From: Metallyticus violacea
Lineage: Eukaryota; Arthropoda; Insecta; Mantodea; Metallyticidae
Assembly: GCA_030762175.1 (NCBI GenBank)
Contig: CM060843.1
Location: 33,344,369-33,408,368 of the forward strand
Direction of reading: 5' to 3'
Length of the DNA stretch: 64,000 nt
Part shown: positions 1-11,308 of the stretch, one piece after another
Layout of the letters: the number at the start of each line of letters is the position of its first letter
How positions within the stretch are numbered: position 1 is the first letter of the stretch
Position numbers and translations under genes: made by a program
The notes under the pieces: generated by a model
Databases searched by the model: none
Seen by the model: the letters and a program-made list of their open reading frames with translations, nothing else
Told to the model about the DNA's origin: nothing

Positions 1-21
1 TAAACGAACCTAACTTACGTT

Positions 22-62
22 AGCTTACGTTAAGTTAGGTTTAACCTAACGTAACGTAAGCT
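22..62. repeat. 41-base near-perfect palindrome opening H unit 1
   Basis: The left arm agcttacgttaagttaggtt (22-41) and the right arm aacctaacgtaacgtaagct (43-62) are reverse complements at 19 of 20 positions, with a single T between them. The left arm puts TTAGG on the + strand, head-to-head with CCTAA, which I found nowhere else in the array except in the sister copies. It could extrude as a cruciform. A telomere-fusion or foldback-synthesis origin is inference. Confidence 0.9.
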
Positions 63-244
63 ATACTAATCTAAAATAAACAAACTAAGCTAAACTAAAC
101 TAAACTAAACTAAACTATATACTTAACTATAAACTAAACTAATAAATAAACTAATATAAACTAAACTATAAACTAAACTAAACTTAACTAAACTAGACTA
201 AACTAAACTAAACTAATCTAACATAAGCTAACATAACAACGTAA

Positions 245-275
245 CCGAACCTAACCTAAACTAAACTAAATTAAG
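245..275 (+). repeat. Beta box, first of 25 copies
   Basis: The sequence cgtaaccgaacctaacc is a CpG- and G-containing landmark in an otherwise G-poor array. Starts of the ccgaa core or its variant are 245, 2649, 4771, 6420, 8654, 9654, 11553, 13957, 16070, 17719, 20645, 22878, 23873, 30140, 32402, 37530, 39616, 41248, 44022, 44601, 52313, 54151, 58195, 61866 and 63489. The copy at 37530 reads ccgaaactaacg and that at 41248 reads gcgaacc. In A and B units it lies about 150-180 bases after alpha and is usually followed by aaacgaaacgaaac; H and Y units have their own copies. All copies face the same way. Function unknown. Confidence 0.85.
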
Positions 276-3200
276 CTAATCCAACCTAACCTAACCTAAC
301 ATAACCTAAACGAAACTAAACTAAACTAAACTATAAACTACACTACAAACTGAACTAAACTATAAACTAAACTGTAAACTATACTGAACTATTAACTAAA
401 ATAAATTAACTAAACTATACTAACCTAAAATTACCTAACCTAACCTAAATAGAATTAAACTAAACTAACCTAACCTAACCAAACCTAAACGAAACTAAAC
501 TAAACTAAATAAAACATAATTAAACTAAACTAAACTAAACCATAAACAAAATTATTAACTAAAGTAAACGAAAGTATAAACTAAACTTTAAACTAAAATA
601 AACTAAACTAAACTAAACTATAAACTAAAGTAAACTAAACTAAACTATAAATTTAACTAAACTTAACTTAACTAAACTAAACTTAACTAACCTTACCTAA
701 CTTAATCTAACCTAAACTAAACTAAACTAAGCTAACCTAAATTAACATAACCTAACCTAACCTAAACGAAACCAAACTAAACTAAACTAAAATAAATTAA
801 ACAAAACTAAACTAAAGCAAACTAAACAATAAACTAAACTAAACTTAACTAAACTAAACTATAAAATAAACTATAAAATAAACTAAATAAACTAAACTAA
901 ACTAAACAATACTAAATTAACCTAACCTAACCTATTCTAAACTAAAATAAACTATACTAAACTAATCCAAAATAGCCTAAACTAAACTATAAACTAGATT
1001 ATAAACTAAACGATAAACTTAAGTATTCACAAAACTAAAATAAACTATAAATTAAAAATAAACTAAACTAAACTAAACTATTCTAACCCAAACTAACTTA
1101 ACCTAAAATAAACTAAACTAAACTAACCTAACCTAAACTAAACAAAACTATAATCTAAACTATAAACTAAACTAAATTTAACTAAACTATAAATTAACTA
1201 CACTAAATTAAAATAAAATGAACTAAACTAACCTAACCAAGCCTAACCTAACCTAAACAAAACTAAACTAAACTAACTTAACCCAATCTAACCTAACCTT
1301 ATTTACCCTAAACTAAACGAAACTAAACTAAACTAAGCAAAAACTAAACTAAACTAAACTAAAATATACTAAACTATAAAATAAACTATAAACTAAACTA
1401 AACTATAAACCTAACTATACACTAAATTAAACTAAAATAAATTACCGAAACTATAAACTAAACTAAACTTAGCTAAACTGAACTAAACTAAACTAACCTA
1501 AACAACCTAACCTGATCTAAACAAAACTAAACTAAATTAAACTAATCTAAATTAAACAAAACTAAACTAAACTAAATTAAACAAAACTAAACTAAACTAA
1601 ATTAAACTAAACCAAACTTAACTAAACTAAACTATAAAATAAACTAAATAAACAAAACTAAACTAAACTTTACTAAATTAACCTAAACAAACCTAACCTA
1701 AACTAAACCAAACTAAATAAACTAATCTAAAATAGCCTAAACTAAACTATAAACTAAACTATGAACTTAAGTATAAAATAAACTAAACTAAACTATAAAC
1801 TAAAACTAAACTAAACTAAACTATCCTAACCACACCTAACCGAAACTAAACTAAACTAAACTAAACTAACCTAACATTAACTAAACTAAACTAAAATATA
1901 AAATAAAATAAACTATAATCTAAACTATAAACTAAACTAAATTTAACTAAACTATAAATTAAATAAACTAAATTAAACTAAACTAAACTAAATTAACCTA
2001 ACCTAACCTAACCTAACGTAAACTAAACTAAACTAAATTAAACTCACCTAACCTAACCTAAACTAAACTAAATTAAATTAACCTAACCTAATACAAACTG
2101 AACTTAACTAAACTAAACTACACTAACCAAACCTAACATAACCTAACCTAACCTAACCTAAACTAAACTTAAGTAAACTAAACTAAACTAAACTAATCTG
2201 AACTAAACTAATTTGAACTATAAACTAAACTAAACTAAAATGAACTAAACTAAACTATCCTAACCTAACCTAACCTAAACTAAACTAATCTAACCCAACC
2301 TAACCTAATCTAAACCACACTAAACTAAATTATAAACTAAACTAAACTATAAATAAACTAAAATTATCTAAACTAAACTAAACTATGCTAAACTAAAGTA
2401 ACCTGACTAAACCTAACCTGACCTAAATTAAAATAAATTAACCTAACCTAACGTAACGTAAAGTAAACTAATCCAAAATAAACTAACTAAGCTAATCTAA
2501 ACTAAACTACACTAAACTAAACTATACTAAACTATATACTTAATTATAAACTAAACTAAACTAATTAATAAACTAAACTATAAACTAAACTAAACATAAC
2601 TAAACTAAACTAAACTAAACTAACTTAACCTAACATAACCTAACGTAACCGAACCTAACCTAAACGAAACGAAACTAAACTAAACTAAACTTCAATATAA
2701 ACTAAAGTAAACTATAAACTAAACTATAAACTATACTAAACTATAAACTAAACTAAAGTAAAATAACCTAAACTAACCTAACCTAAGCTAAACTAAGCTA
2801 AACTAAACTAAACTAACATAACCTAACCTAACCTAACCTAAACTAACGTAAACTAAACTAAACTAAACTAACTTTAACATAACCTAACCTAAATAACCTA
2901 ATCTAAATTAAACTAAACTAACCTATGCTCACCTAACCTAAACTAAACTAAAATAAACCAAACTAAACTAAACTAAACTAACCTAACCCAACCTAAACTA
3001 AAACAAGGTAAACTAAACTAAACTAAATTATAAACTAAACAAAACTTAACTAAGCTAAACTAAACCAAAATACGCTAACCTAACCTAACCTAAACAAAAC
3101 TAAACAAAATTAAGTAAAGTAAACTAAACTAATCTAAACTAAACTAACCTAACCTAACCTAACCTAACCTAACGTAACCTAACCTAAACTAAACTATAAA

Positions 3201-3550
3201 CTTAACTAAACTACCCTAACCAAATCTAACCTATACTAAAATAAACTAAACTAATCTAACCTACCCTAAACTAAACTAAACTAAACTATACTATACTATA
3301 AACTAAACTAAACTAAACTATATGCTAAACTAAACTAAAGTATAAATTAACTAAACTAAACTAAACTTAACTAAAGTAACCAAACCTAACCTAACCTAAC
3401 CTAACCTAACCTAAACTAAACTAAATTAACCTAACCTAAGCTAACCTGAGCTAAACTATACTAAACTAAACTAAATTAAACTAAACAAAAGTATAAACTT
3501 AACCATAAACTAAACTAAACTAAACTATAAACTAAACTAAACTAAACTAA

Positions 3551-3590
3551 ATTGTACAGTAAAGAAAATTTAATTAAACTAAATTAAAAT
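3551..3590 (+). repeat. Zeta box, first of 8 copies
   Basis: The sequence attgtacagtaaagaaaatt does not fit the pentamer rule, and TGTACA is palindromic. Copies (gtacag start): 3554, 14858, 18628, 31065, 38184, 42022, 53179 and 59109. The copies at 18628 and 42022 share taaataaaat in place of taaagaaaat, and the one at 53179 reads ggacag. It occurs once per A or A' unit in one orientation. It might be a binding site or just the remnant of the DNA that seeded the unit; the sequence does not decide. Confidence 0.85.
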
Positions 3591-3900
3591 AAACTCAACT
3601 AAACTGAACTATAAACTAAACTAAACAAATCCAAACTATAAACTATACTAAACTAAAGTAAACTAACCTAAACTAACCTGACATATCCTAAACTGAACTA
3701 AACTAAAATAAACTAAACTAAACTATAAATTAACCATAAACTAAACTAAACTATAAACTAAACTAAACTAAATTAAAAATTAAACTATATACTAAACTAA
3801 ACTAAACTAAATTAAAATAAATTAAACAAAACTAAATTAAACAAAACTAAACTATACTAAACCAAACTAAACTGAACTATAAACTAAATTATAAACTAAA

Positions 3901-3912
3901 CGAGTCAAATCT
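3901..3912 (+). repeat. Eta box, first of 16 copies
   Basis: The sequence cgagtcaaatc follows taaattataaacta in most copies. Starts: 3901, 15205, 19698, 31413, 34349, 35887, 36826, 38526, 43090, 49099, 50663, 51602, 53527, 56851, 57484 and 59456. Variants track unit type: cgagacaaat at 19698 and 43090 (A' units) and cgagtaaaat at 34349 and 49099 (B+ units). Such shared variants show which copies are sisters. No function is visible. Confidence 0.85.
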
Positions 3913-4074
3913 AAACTAAACTAAACTACACTAACCTAACCTAACATAACCTAACATAACCTAACATAACCTAACCTAACCTAACCTAACCTAAACTAAA
4001 CTAAACTAAACTAAACTCACCTAACCTAACCTAAACTAAACTAAACCAAACTCACCTAACATAACCTAACCTAA

Positions 4075-4124
4075 ACTAAACTAAACTAAACTAAACTAAA
4101 CTAAACTAAACTAAACTAAACTAA
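4075..4124 (+). repeat. Longest perfect ACTAA run found (10 units)
   Basis: Ten uninterrupted ACTAA pentamers (TTAGT on the - strand) end at aatttaaac. This is the longest pure run of the commoner unit that I found by eye. The sister in the next A unit, near 15380-15424, is slightly shorter, so run length varies by whole pentamers. Confidence 0.8.
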
Positions 4125-4611
4125 TTTAAACTATAAACTAAACTATAAACTAAACTAAACTAAACTAAAATAAACTAAACTAAACTATCCTAACCTAACC
4201 TAACCTAAACTAAACTAAACTAATCTAACCTAACCTAACCTAATCTAAACTACACTAAACTAAACTAAATTAAACTTAACTAAACTAAAGTAACCTAACT
4301 TCACCTAACCTAACCTAACCTAACCTAAAGAGAACTAAACTTACCTAACCTAACCTAACCTAACGTAAACTATACTAATCTAAACTAAACTAACTAAGCT
4401 TAACTAAACTAAACTAAACTGAACTAAACTATCCCAACCTTAATTAAATTAATCTAACCTAACCTAAACTAACCGAAACTAAACTAAACTAAACTATAAA
4501 TTATCTAAACTAAACTAAACTATGCTAAACTAAAGTAACCTGACTTAACATAACCTAAACTAAAATAAATTAACCTAACCTAACGTAACGTAAAGTAAAC
4601 TAATCCAAAAT

Positions 4612-6240
4612 AAACTAACTAAGCTAATCTAAACTAAACTACACTAAACTAAACTATACTAAACTATATACTTAACTATAAACTAAACTAAACTAATTAA
4701 TAAACTAAACTATAAACTAAACTAAACATAACTAAACTAAACTAACTTTACCTAACATAACCTAACGTAACCGAACCTAACCTAAACGAAACGAAACTAA
4801 ACTAAACTAAACTACACTATAAACTAAAGAAAACTATAAACTAAACTATAAACTATACTAAACTATAAACTAAACTAAATTAAACTAAAGTAAAATTACC
4901 TAAACTAACCTAACCTAAGCTAAACTAAGCTAATCTAAACTAAACTAACATAACCTAACCTAACATAACCTAACATAAACTAAACTAAACTAAACTAACC
5001 TAACATAACCTAACCTAAATAACCTAATCTAAATTAAACTAAACTAACCTATGCTCACCTAACCTAAACTAAACTAAAATAAACCAAACTAAACTAAACT
5101 AATCTAAAATAGCCTAAACTAAACTATAAACTAAACCATGAACTTAAGTATAAAATAAACTAAACTAAACTATAAACTAAAACTAAACTAAACTAAACTA
5201 AACTATCATAACCACACCTAACGAAACTAGACTAAACTAAACTAAACTAAACTAACATAAACTAAACTAAACTAAAATATAAAATAAACTAAACTATAAT
5301 CTAAACTATAAACTAAACTAAATTTAACTAAAATATAAATTAAATAAACTAAATTAAACTAAACTAAACTAAATTAACCTAACCAAACCTAAACTAACTT
5401 AACCTAAACTAAACTAAACTAAGTTAAACTAAACTAAACTAAACTATACTAAACCATAAACTAAACTAAACTATAAACTTAACTATACACTAAACTAAAC
5501 TAAACTAAATTTACGAAACTATAAACTAAACTAAAATTAGCTAAACTAATCTAACCTAACCTAACCTAACCAAACTAAACAAAACTTAACCTAAACTAAA
5601 CTAAACTAAACGAAACTAAACTAAACTAACCTAACCTAAACTAAACTAAACTAAACTCACCTAACATAACCTAACCTAAACTAAACTAAACTAAACTAAA
5701 CTAATCTAAACTAAACTAATTTAAACTATAAACTAAACTATAAACTAAACTAAACTAAACGAAAATAAACTAAACTAAACTATCCTAACCTAACCTAACC
5801 TAAACTAAACTAAACTAATCTAACCTAACCTAACCTAATCCAAACTACACTAAACTAAACTAAATTAAACTTAACTAAACTAAAGTAACCTAACTTCACC
5901 TAACCTAACCTAACCTAAACAAAACTAAACTTACCTAACCTAACCTAACCTAACGTAAACTATACTAATCTAAACTAAACTAACTAAGCTTAAATAAACT
6001 AAACTAAACTGAACTAAACTATCCTAACCTAAATTAAATTAATCTAACCTAACCTAAACTAACCGAAACTAAAGTAAACTAAACTGTAAACTAAACTATA
6101 AATTAAACTAAACTAAACTATAAATTATCTAAACTAAAGTAAACTAAGCTAAACTAAAGTAACCTAACTTAACCTAACCTAACCTAAACTAAAATGAATT
6201 AAATTAACCTAACCTAACTTAACGTAACGTAAACTAAACT
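4612..6240 (+). repeat. Type B unit (1629 bases)
   Basis: Alpha at 4612 to alpha at 6241. Order: alpha, beta (4771), cctatgctcacc, aatctaaaatagcc, delta (gaacttaag at 5140), ccacacctaacg, then attaaattaatc and the next alpha. It has delta but no zeta or eta, which separates it from type A. Matches 15901-17544 (1644 bases), 39442-41085 (1644) and 61687-63314 (1628). The match to the 15.9 kb copy ends at 6146, where this copy switches to aagctaaac and continues as the Y-type flank. Confidence 0.85.
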
Positions 6241-9200
6241 AATCCAAAATAAACTAACAAAGGTGATCTAAACTAAACTAAACTAAACTATACTAAACTA
6301 TATACTTAACTACAAACTAAACTAAACTAATTAATAAACCAAACTATAAACTAAACTAAACATAACTAAACTAAACTAAACTAAACTAAACTAACTTAAC
6401 CTAACATAACCTAACGTAACCGAACCTAACCTAAACGAAACGAAACTAAACTAAACTAAACTACACTATAAACTAAACTAAACTATAAACTAAACTATAA
6501 ACTATACTAAACTATTAACTAAAATAAATTAACTAAACTAAACTACCCTAAACTAACCTAACCTAAACTAAATTAAATAAACTAACCTAAATTACCTAAC
6601 AAAAATTAACTAAACTAAACTAAACTATTCTAAATCCAACTAAATTAAACTAAACTAAATTAACTAACCTAACCTAACTTAACCTAACCAAACCTAACCT
6701 AAACTAAACTAAACTATACTTACCTAACCTAACCTAATCTAACCTAACGTAACCTAACCTAAACAAAACTTAACTAAACTAAACTAAAACTGAACTAAAA
6801 TAAACTAAATTAAAATAAATCAAACTAAACTACACTAAATTAAACTATAAACTAAACTAAACTAAACTACAAAATAAACTATAAACTTAACTAAAAAAAA
6901 ACTAAACTAAACTAAACTAAACTAAACTAACCTAACCTAACATAACCTAATTTAAAATAAATTAAACTAAACTAAACTAAAGTATAAACTAAACTAAACT
7001 AAACTATAAACTAAATTATAAACTAAACTAAACTATAAATTAACTAAACTAAATTAAACTAAACTAACCTAAACTAACCTAAATTAACCTAACCTAATCT
7101 AATCTAAACTAAACTAATCTAACCTAACCTAATCTAGCCCAAACTAAACTAATCTAATCTAAATTAACCAACCTAAACTAAACAAAACTAAACCAAACTA
7201 AACCATAAACTAATCTATAAACTAAACTAAACTAAACTATAAACCAAACTGTAAACTAAACTTAACTAAACTATACTGTAAACTAAACTAAACTTAACTA
7301 AACTTAACTAAACTAAACTAAACTAACCCAAAATAACCTAACTTAAATTAACCTAACATAACCTAACCGAAACTAAACTAAACTAAATTAAACTTACTTA
7401 ACCTAAACTAAACTAAACTAAACTATACTAAATTAATCTAAACTAAACTGCACTATAAACTAAACTATAAACTAAACTAGACTATAATCTTAACTGTAAA
7501 CTAAATTAAACTATAAACTAAACTATAAACTAAATTTAACTAAACTAAACTAAACGAACCTAACCCAACTTAACCTAACTTAATCTAAACTAAAATAAAG
7601 TAAACTAAGCTAACCTAAACTATCCTAGCCTAACCTAACCTAAATGAAACTAAACTATATACTAAACTTAACTAAATTAAAAAAACTAAACTAAACTAAA
7701 CTATAAACTAAACGAAACTAAATTAAACTAACCTAACCTAACACAACCTAACCTATATTAAGCTTACCTAACGTAAACTAAACTAAACTACTATAATAAA
7801 CTAAACTAACCTAACCTAACCTAACATAACCTAGCCTAAACTAACGTAACCTAAACTAAAAAAAACTAACCTAACCTAAACTAACCTAAACTAAACTAAA
7901 CTAAACTAACCTAACCTAACCTAACCTAAATTAACTAAACTAAACTAAACTAAACCAAACTAAACTAAACTAAACCAAACTAAACTAAACTAAACTAAAC
8001 TAAACCATAAACTAAACTATATATTAAACTAAATTAAATTATAAACTAAACTATAATCTAAACTAAAATAAACTAAATTAAAATAAATTAAACTAGACTA
8101 AATTAAACAAAACTAATCTATACTAAACTAAACTAATTTTAACTATTAACTAAACTATAAACTAAACTATAATCTAAACTATTAACTAAACTAAACTAAA
8201 GTATAAACTAAAATATACTAAAATAAACTAAACTAAACTATCCTAACCTAACCTAACATAACCTAAACTTAACTAAACTAATATAATCTAACCTTACCTA
8301 AACTAAACTAAACTAAACTAAACTAAACTAAACTATAAACTAAACTAAACCATAAACTAAACTAAAATAAACTAAACTATAAATTATCTAAACTAAACTA
8401 AACTAAAGTAACCTAACTCAACCTAACCTAACCTAACGTAAACTAAACTAAACTTACCGAATCTAATTCAAACTAAACTAAACTAGAAACTAAAGTAAAC
8501 TATAAACTAAACTATAAACTAAACTAAACTAAACTAAATTAAAAATTATCTAAACTAAACTAAACTAAACTAAAGTAACCTAACTTAAACTAACCTAACC
8601 TAACCTAAACTAAACTAAACTAAACTAACTTAACCTAACATAACCTAACGTAACCGAACCTAACCTAAACTAAACTAAACTAAACTAAGCTAACCTAACT
8701 TAACCTAACCTAACCTAACCTAAACTAAACTAAACTAAGCTAAGCTAACCTAACCTAACCTAACCTAACCTAACATAACCTAAGAGAAACTAAAATAAAC
8801 TAAACTAAATTAACAATAAATTGAACTACAAACCAAAATAAATTATAAACTAATTTATAAACTATACTAAACTAAACTAAAGTAAACTAAATTAAACTAA
8901 ACTAAACTAAACTACACTAAATTAAACAATAAACTAAACTAAATTAAACTACAAAATAAACTATAAACTTAGCTAAACAAAACTAAACTTAACTAAACTA
9001 CACTAACCTAACCTAACCTAACCTAACCTAACTGAAATTAAAGTAAACTAAAATAAAGTATGAACTAAACTAAAGTGAACTATAAACTAAATTATAAACT
9101 AAACTTAACTAAACTAAACTGTAAACTAAACAAAACTTAACTAAACTTAACTATACTAAACTAAACTAAACTAAGCTAACCTAAACTAACTTAATGTAAC

Positions 9201-9412
9201 CTAATCTAACCTAACCGAAACTAAACTAAACTAAACTAATCTAACCTAATCTAACTTAAACTAATCTAACCTAAACTGAACTATAAACTAAAGTAAACTA
9301 TATACTAATCTATAAATTAAACTTAACTAAACTAAACCATAAATTATCTAAACTAAACTAAACTAAGCTAAAGTAACCTAACTTAACCTAACCTAACCTA
9401 ATTAAACTAAAC
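6241..9412 (+). repeat. Y unit 1 (3172 bases)
   Basis: Begins with an alpha variant (aatccaaaataaactaacaa, then aggtgatc near 6261) and ends just before the next hairpin-headed unit. Near-identical to 20461-23631 (3171 bases, offset about 14220). It holds beta copies at 6420 and 8654, an aagctt near 7760, several copies of ctaatctagccc-like sequence near 7132, and a terminal leader (about 9036-9412) also found before other hairpins. It lacks zeta, eta and delta. A fragment of it (about 7595-8240) reappears at 59901-60570. Confidence 0.85.
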
Positions 9413-9435
9413 TAAACGAACCTAACCTACGTTAA

Positions 9436-9462
9436 CTTACGTTAGGTTAGGTTTAACGTAAG
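9436..9462. repeat. Shortened hairpin of H unit 2
   Basis: Arms cttacgtt (9436-9443) and aacgtaag (9455-9462) flank the 11-base loop aggttaggttt. Compared with the full palindrome at 22-62, about ten bases of the right arm (the CCTAACG part) are missing, so the TTAGG side has lost its CCTAA partner. The copy at 23655 shares this change. Confidence 0.85.
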
Positions 9463-9671
9463 CTATACTAATCTAAAATAAACAAACAAAGCTAAACTAA
9501 ACTAAACTAAACTATATACTTAACTATAAACTAAACTAATAAATAAACTAAAATATACTAAACTATTAACTAAACTAAACTTAACTAAACTAGACTAAAC
9601 TGAACTAAACTAAACTAACATAAGCTAACATAACCTAACGTAACCGAACCTAACCTAAACTAAACTAAACT

Positions 9672-9790
9672 AAGCTAATCCAACCTAACCTAACCTAACA
9701 TAATTTAAACGAAACTAAACTAAACTAAACTAAACTAAGCTAATCCAACCTAACCTAACCTAACATAATTTAAACGAAACTAAACTAAAC
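9672..9790 (+). repeat. Local tandem duplication, period 65
   Basis: aagctaatcc starts at 9672 and again at 9737, each followed by runs of CCTAA, then acataatttaaacg. H unit 4 has the same duplication with period 60 (23891 and 23951), differing by one pentamer. H units 1, 3 and 5 have a single copy. It is a shared derived mark linking H2 with H4. Confidence 0.85.
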
Positions 9791-9949
9791 TAAACTAAAC
9801 TATCAACTACACTATACACAGAACTAAACTATAAACTAAACTGTAAACTATACTGAACTATTAACTAAAATAAATTAACTAAACTATACTAACCTAAAAT
9901 TACCTAACCTAACCTAAATACAATTAAACTAAACTAACCTAACCTAACC

Positions 9950-10403
9950 TAAACTTAACTAAACTAAACTTAAATAACCTAACCTGACCTAACTATATCT
10001 AACCTAAACTAAACTAAACTAAACTAAACTAAACTAAATTAAGTAAACTAAATTAAATTAAACTAAACTAAACTAAACTAAACTAACCTAACCTAACATT
10101 AACTAAACTAAACTAAACTAAAATAAACTAAACTAAACTAACATAATCTAACCTAACCTAATCTAAACTAAGCTAAATTAAACTAAAAGAAACTAAACTA
10201 AACTATAAATCAAACTATAAATTAAACTAAACTACACCATAAACTAAAATATAAATTAAATTACACTAAACTAAAATATAAATTGAACTAAACATAAATA
10301 AAGTAAGCTAAACTAAACTAAGGTAAACTAACCTAATCTAACCTAACCTAACCTAAACTAAACTAAACCAAACTAACCTAACCTAACCTACCCTAACCTA
10401 ACC
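9950..10403 (+). repeat. About 455-base segment present in only some H units
   Basis: Relative to H units 1 and 3 (junction after 480 and its sister), this copy carries extra pentamer DNA with cctgacctaac, aattaagtaaac and aagtaagctaaac. The same insert sits at about 24164-24622 (H4) and 44847-45300 (H5). Both edges lie in CCTAA runs, as expected for gain or loss by misaligned exchange. The sequence does not settle whether it is insertion or deletion. Confidence 0.75.
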
Positions 10404-10636
10404 AAACCTAAACGAAACTAAACTAAACTAAATAAAAAATAACTAAACTAAACTAAACTAAACCATAAACAAAATTATTAACTAAAGTAAACGAAAGTAT
10501 AAACTAAACTTTAAACTAAAATAAACTAAACTAAACTAAACCATAAACTAAAGTAAACTAAACTAAACTATAAATTAAACTAAACTAAACTTAACTAACC
10601 TAACCTAACTTAATCTAACCTAAACTAAACTAAACT

Positions 10637-10736
10637 AAGCTAACCTAAATTAACATTACCTAATCTAACCTAAACTAAACTAAACTAAGCTAACCTAAAT
10701 TAACATAACCTAACCTAACCTAAACGAAACTAAACT
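10637..10736 (+). repeat. Local tandem duplication, period 50
   Basis: aagctaacctaaattaacat occurs at 10637 and 10687 with a shared tctaacc spacer. The same doubling, also period 50, is at 24856 and 24906. H1, H3 and H5 have it once. This is a second mark uniting H2 and H4. Confidence 0.85.
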
Positions 10737-11308
10737 ATAAACTAAACTAAACTAAACTAAACTAAACTAAAGTAAAATAACCTAAACTAACCTAACCTAA
10801 GCTAAACTAAGCTAAACTAAACTAGACTAACATAACCTAACCTAACCTAAACTAACATAAACTAAACTAAACTAAACTAAACTAACCTAACCTAACCTAA
10901 CCTAACCTAAACTAAACTAAACTAAAACTGAAACTAAAGTAAACTAAAATAAAGTATGAACTAAACTAAACTGAACTATAAACTAAATTATAAACTAAAC
11001 TTAACTAAACTAAACTGTAAACTAAACAAAACTTAACTAAACTTAACTATACTAAACTAAACTAAACTAAGCTAACCTAAACTAACTTAATGTAACCTAA
11101 TCTAACCTAACCGAAACTAAACTAAACTAAACTAATATAACCTAATCTAACTTAAACTAATCTAACCTAAACTGAACTATAAACTAAAGTAAACTATATA
11201 CTGATTTATAAATTAAACTTAACTAAACTAAACCATAAATTATCTAAACTAAACTAAACTAAGCTAAAGTAACCTAACTTAACCTAACCTAATCTAATTA
11301 AACTAAAC

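Larger units (their letters stand above)
1..2469 (+). repeat. H unit 1 (hairpin-headed unit)
   Basis: Runs from the window start, through the inverted repeat at 22-62, to the first alpha landmark. It carries a beta box (ccgaa at 245), aatccaaaatagcc near 964, an AflII-like cttaag near 1018 and a delta box (gaacttaag) at 1763. It matches 11309-13777 with almost no length change over the first 2.2 kb (offset 11308 at 61, 115, 245 and 1241). It lacks the roughly 455-base insertion and the 60- and 50-base duplications seen in H2 and H4. The window cuts off whatever precedes it. Confidence 0.85.
2470..4611 (+). repeat. Type A unit (2142 bases)
   Basis: Bounded by alpha landmarks (aatccaaaataaac) at 2470 and 4612. 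Order inside: alpha, beta (2649), cctatgctcacc, zeta (3554), eta (3901), the array's longest ACTAA run (4075-4124), then attaaattaatc just before the next alpha. Sister of 13778-15900 (2123 bases), with pentamer-sized gains and losses. The aagctt at 4396 recurs at the matching place in most A and B units and would give a restriction ladder. Confidence 0.85.
9413..11308 (+). repeat. H unit 2, shortened and recombinant (1896 bases)
   Basis: Starts with a hairpin variant and follows H unit 1 only to about 10735. It carries the roughly 455-base insertion (about 9950-10403) and both small tandem duplications. From 10736 to about 10915 it switches to sequence typical of the region after beta in an A unit (near 2740-2860). 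From about 10932 to 11308 it repeats the Y-end leader at 9036-9412 and then enters H unit 3. It looks like the product of at least two exchanges. Confidence 0.75.

Noticed and set aside
3551..3590. Zeta box as a transposon end or target-site scar
   Set aside because: It has no paired copy, terminal inverted repeat or flanking direct duplication, and it is inherited as part of the A unit.
7741..7780. aagctt near 7760 as the same site as the A/B unit aagctt
   Set aside because: Its context (tatattaagcttacc) is specific to Y units and lies far from alpha, so it is a separate origin.
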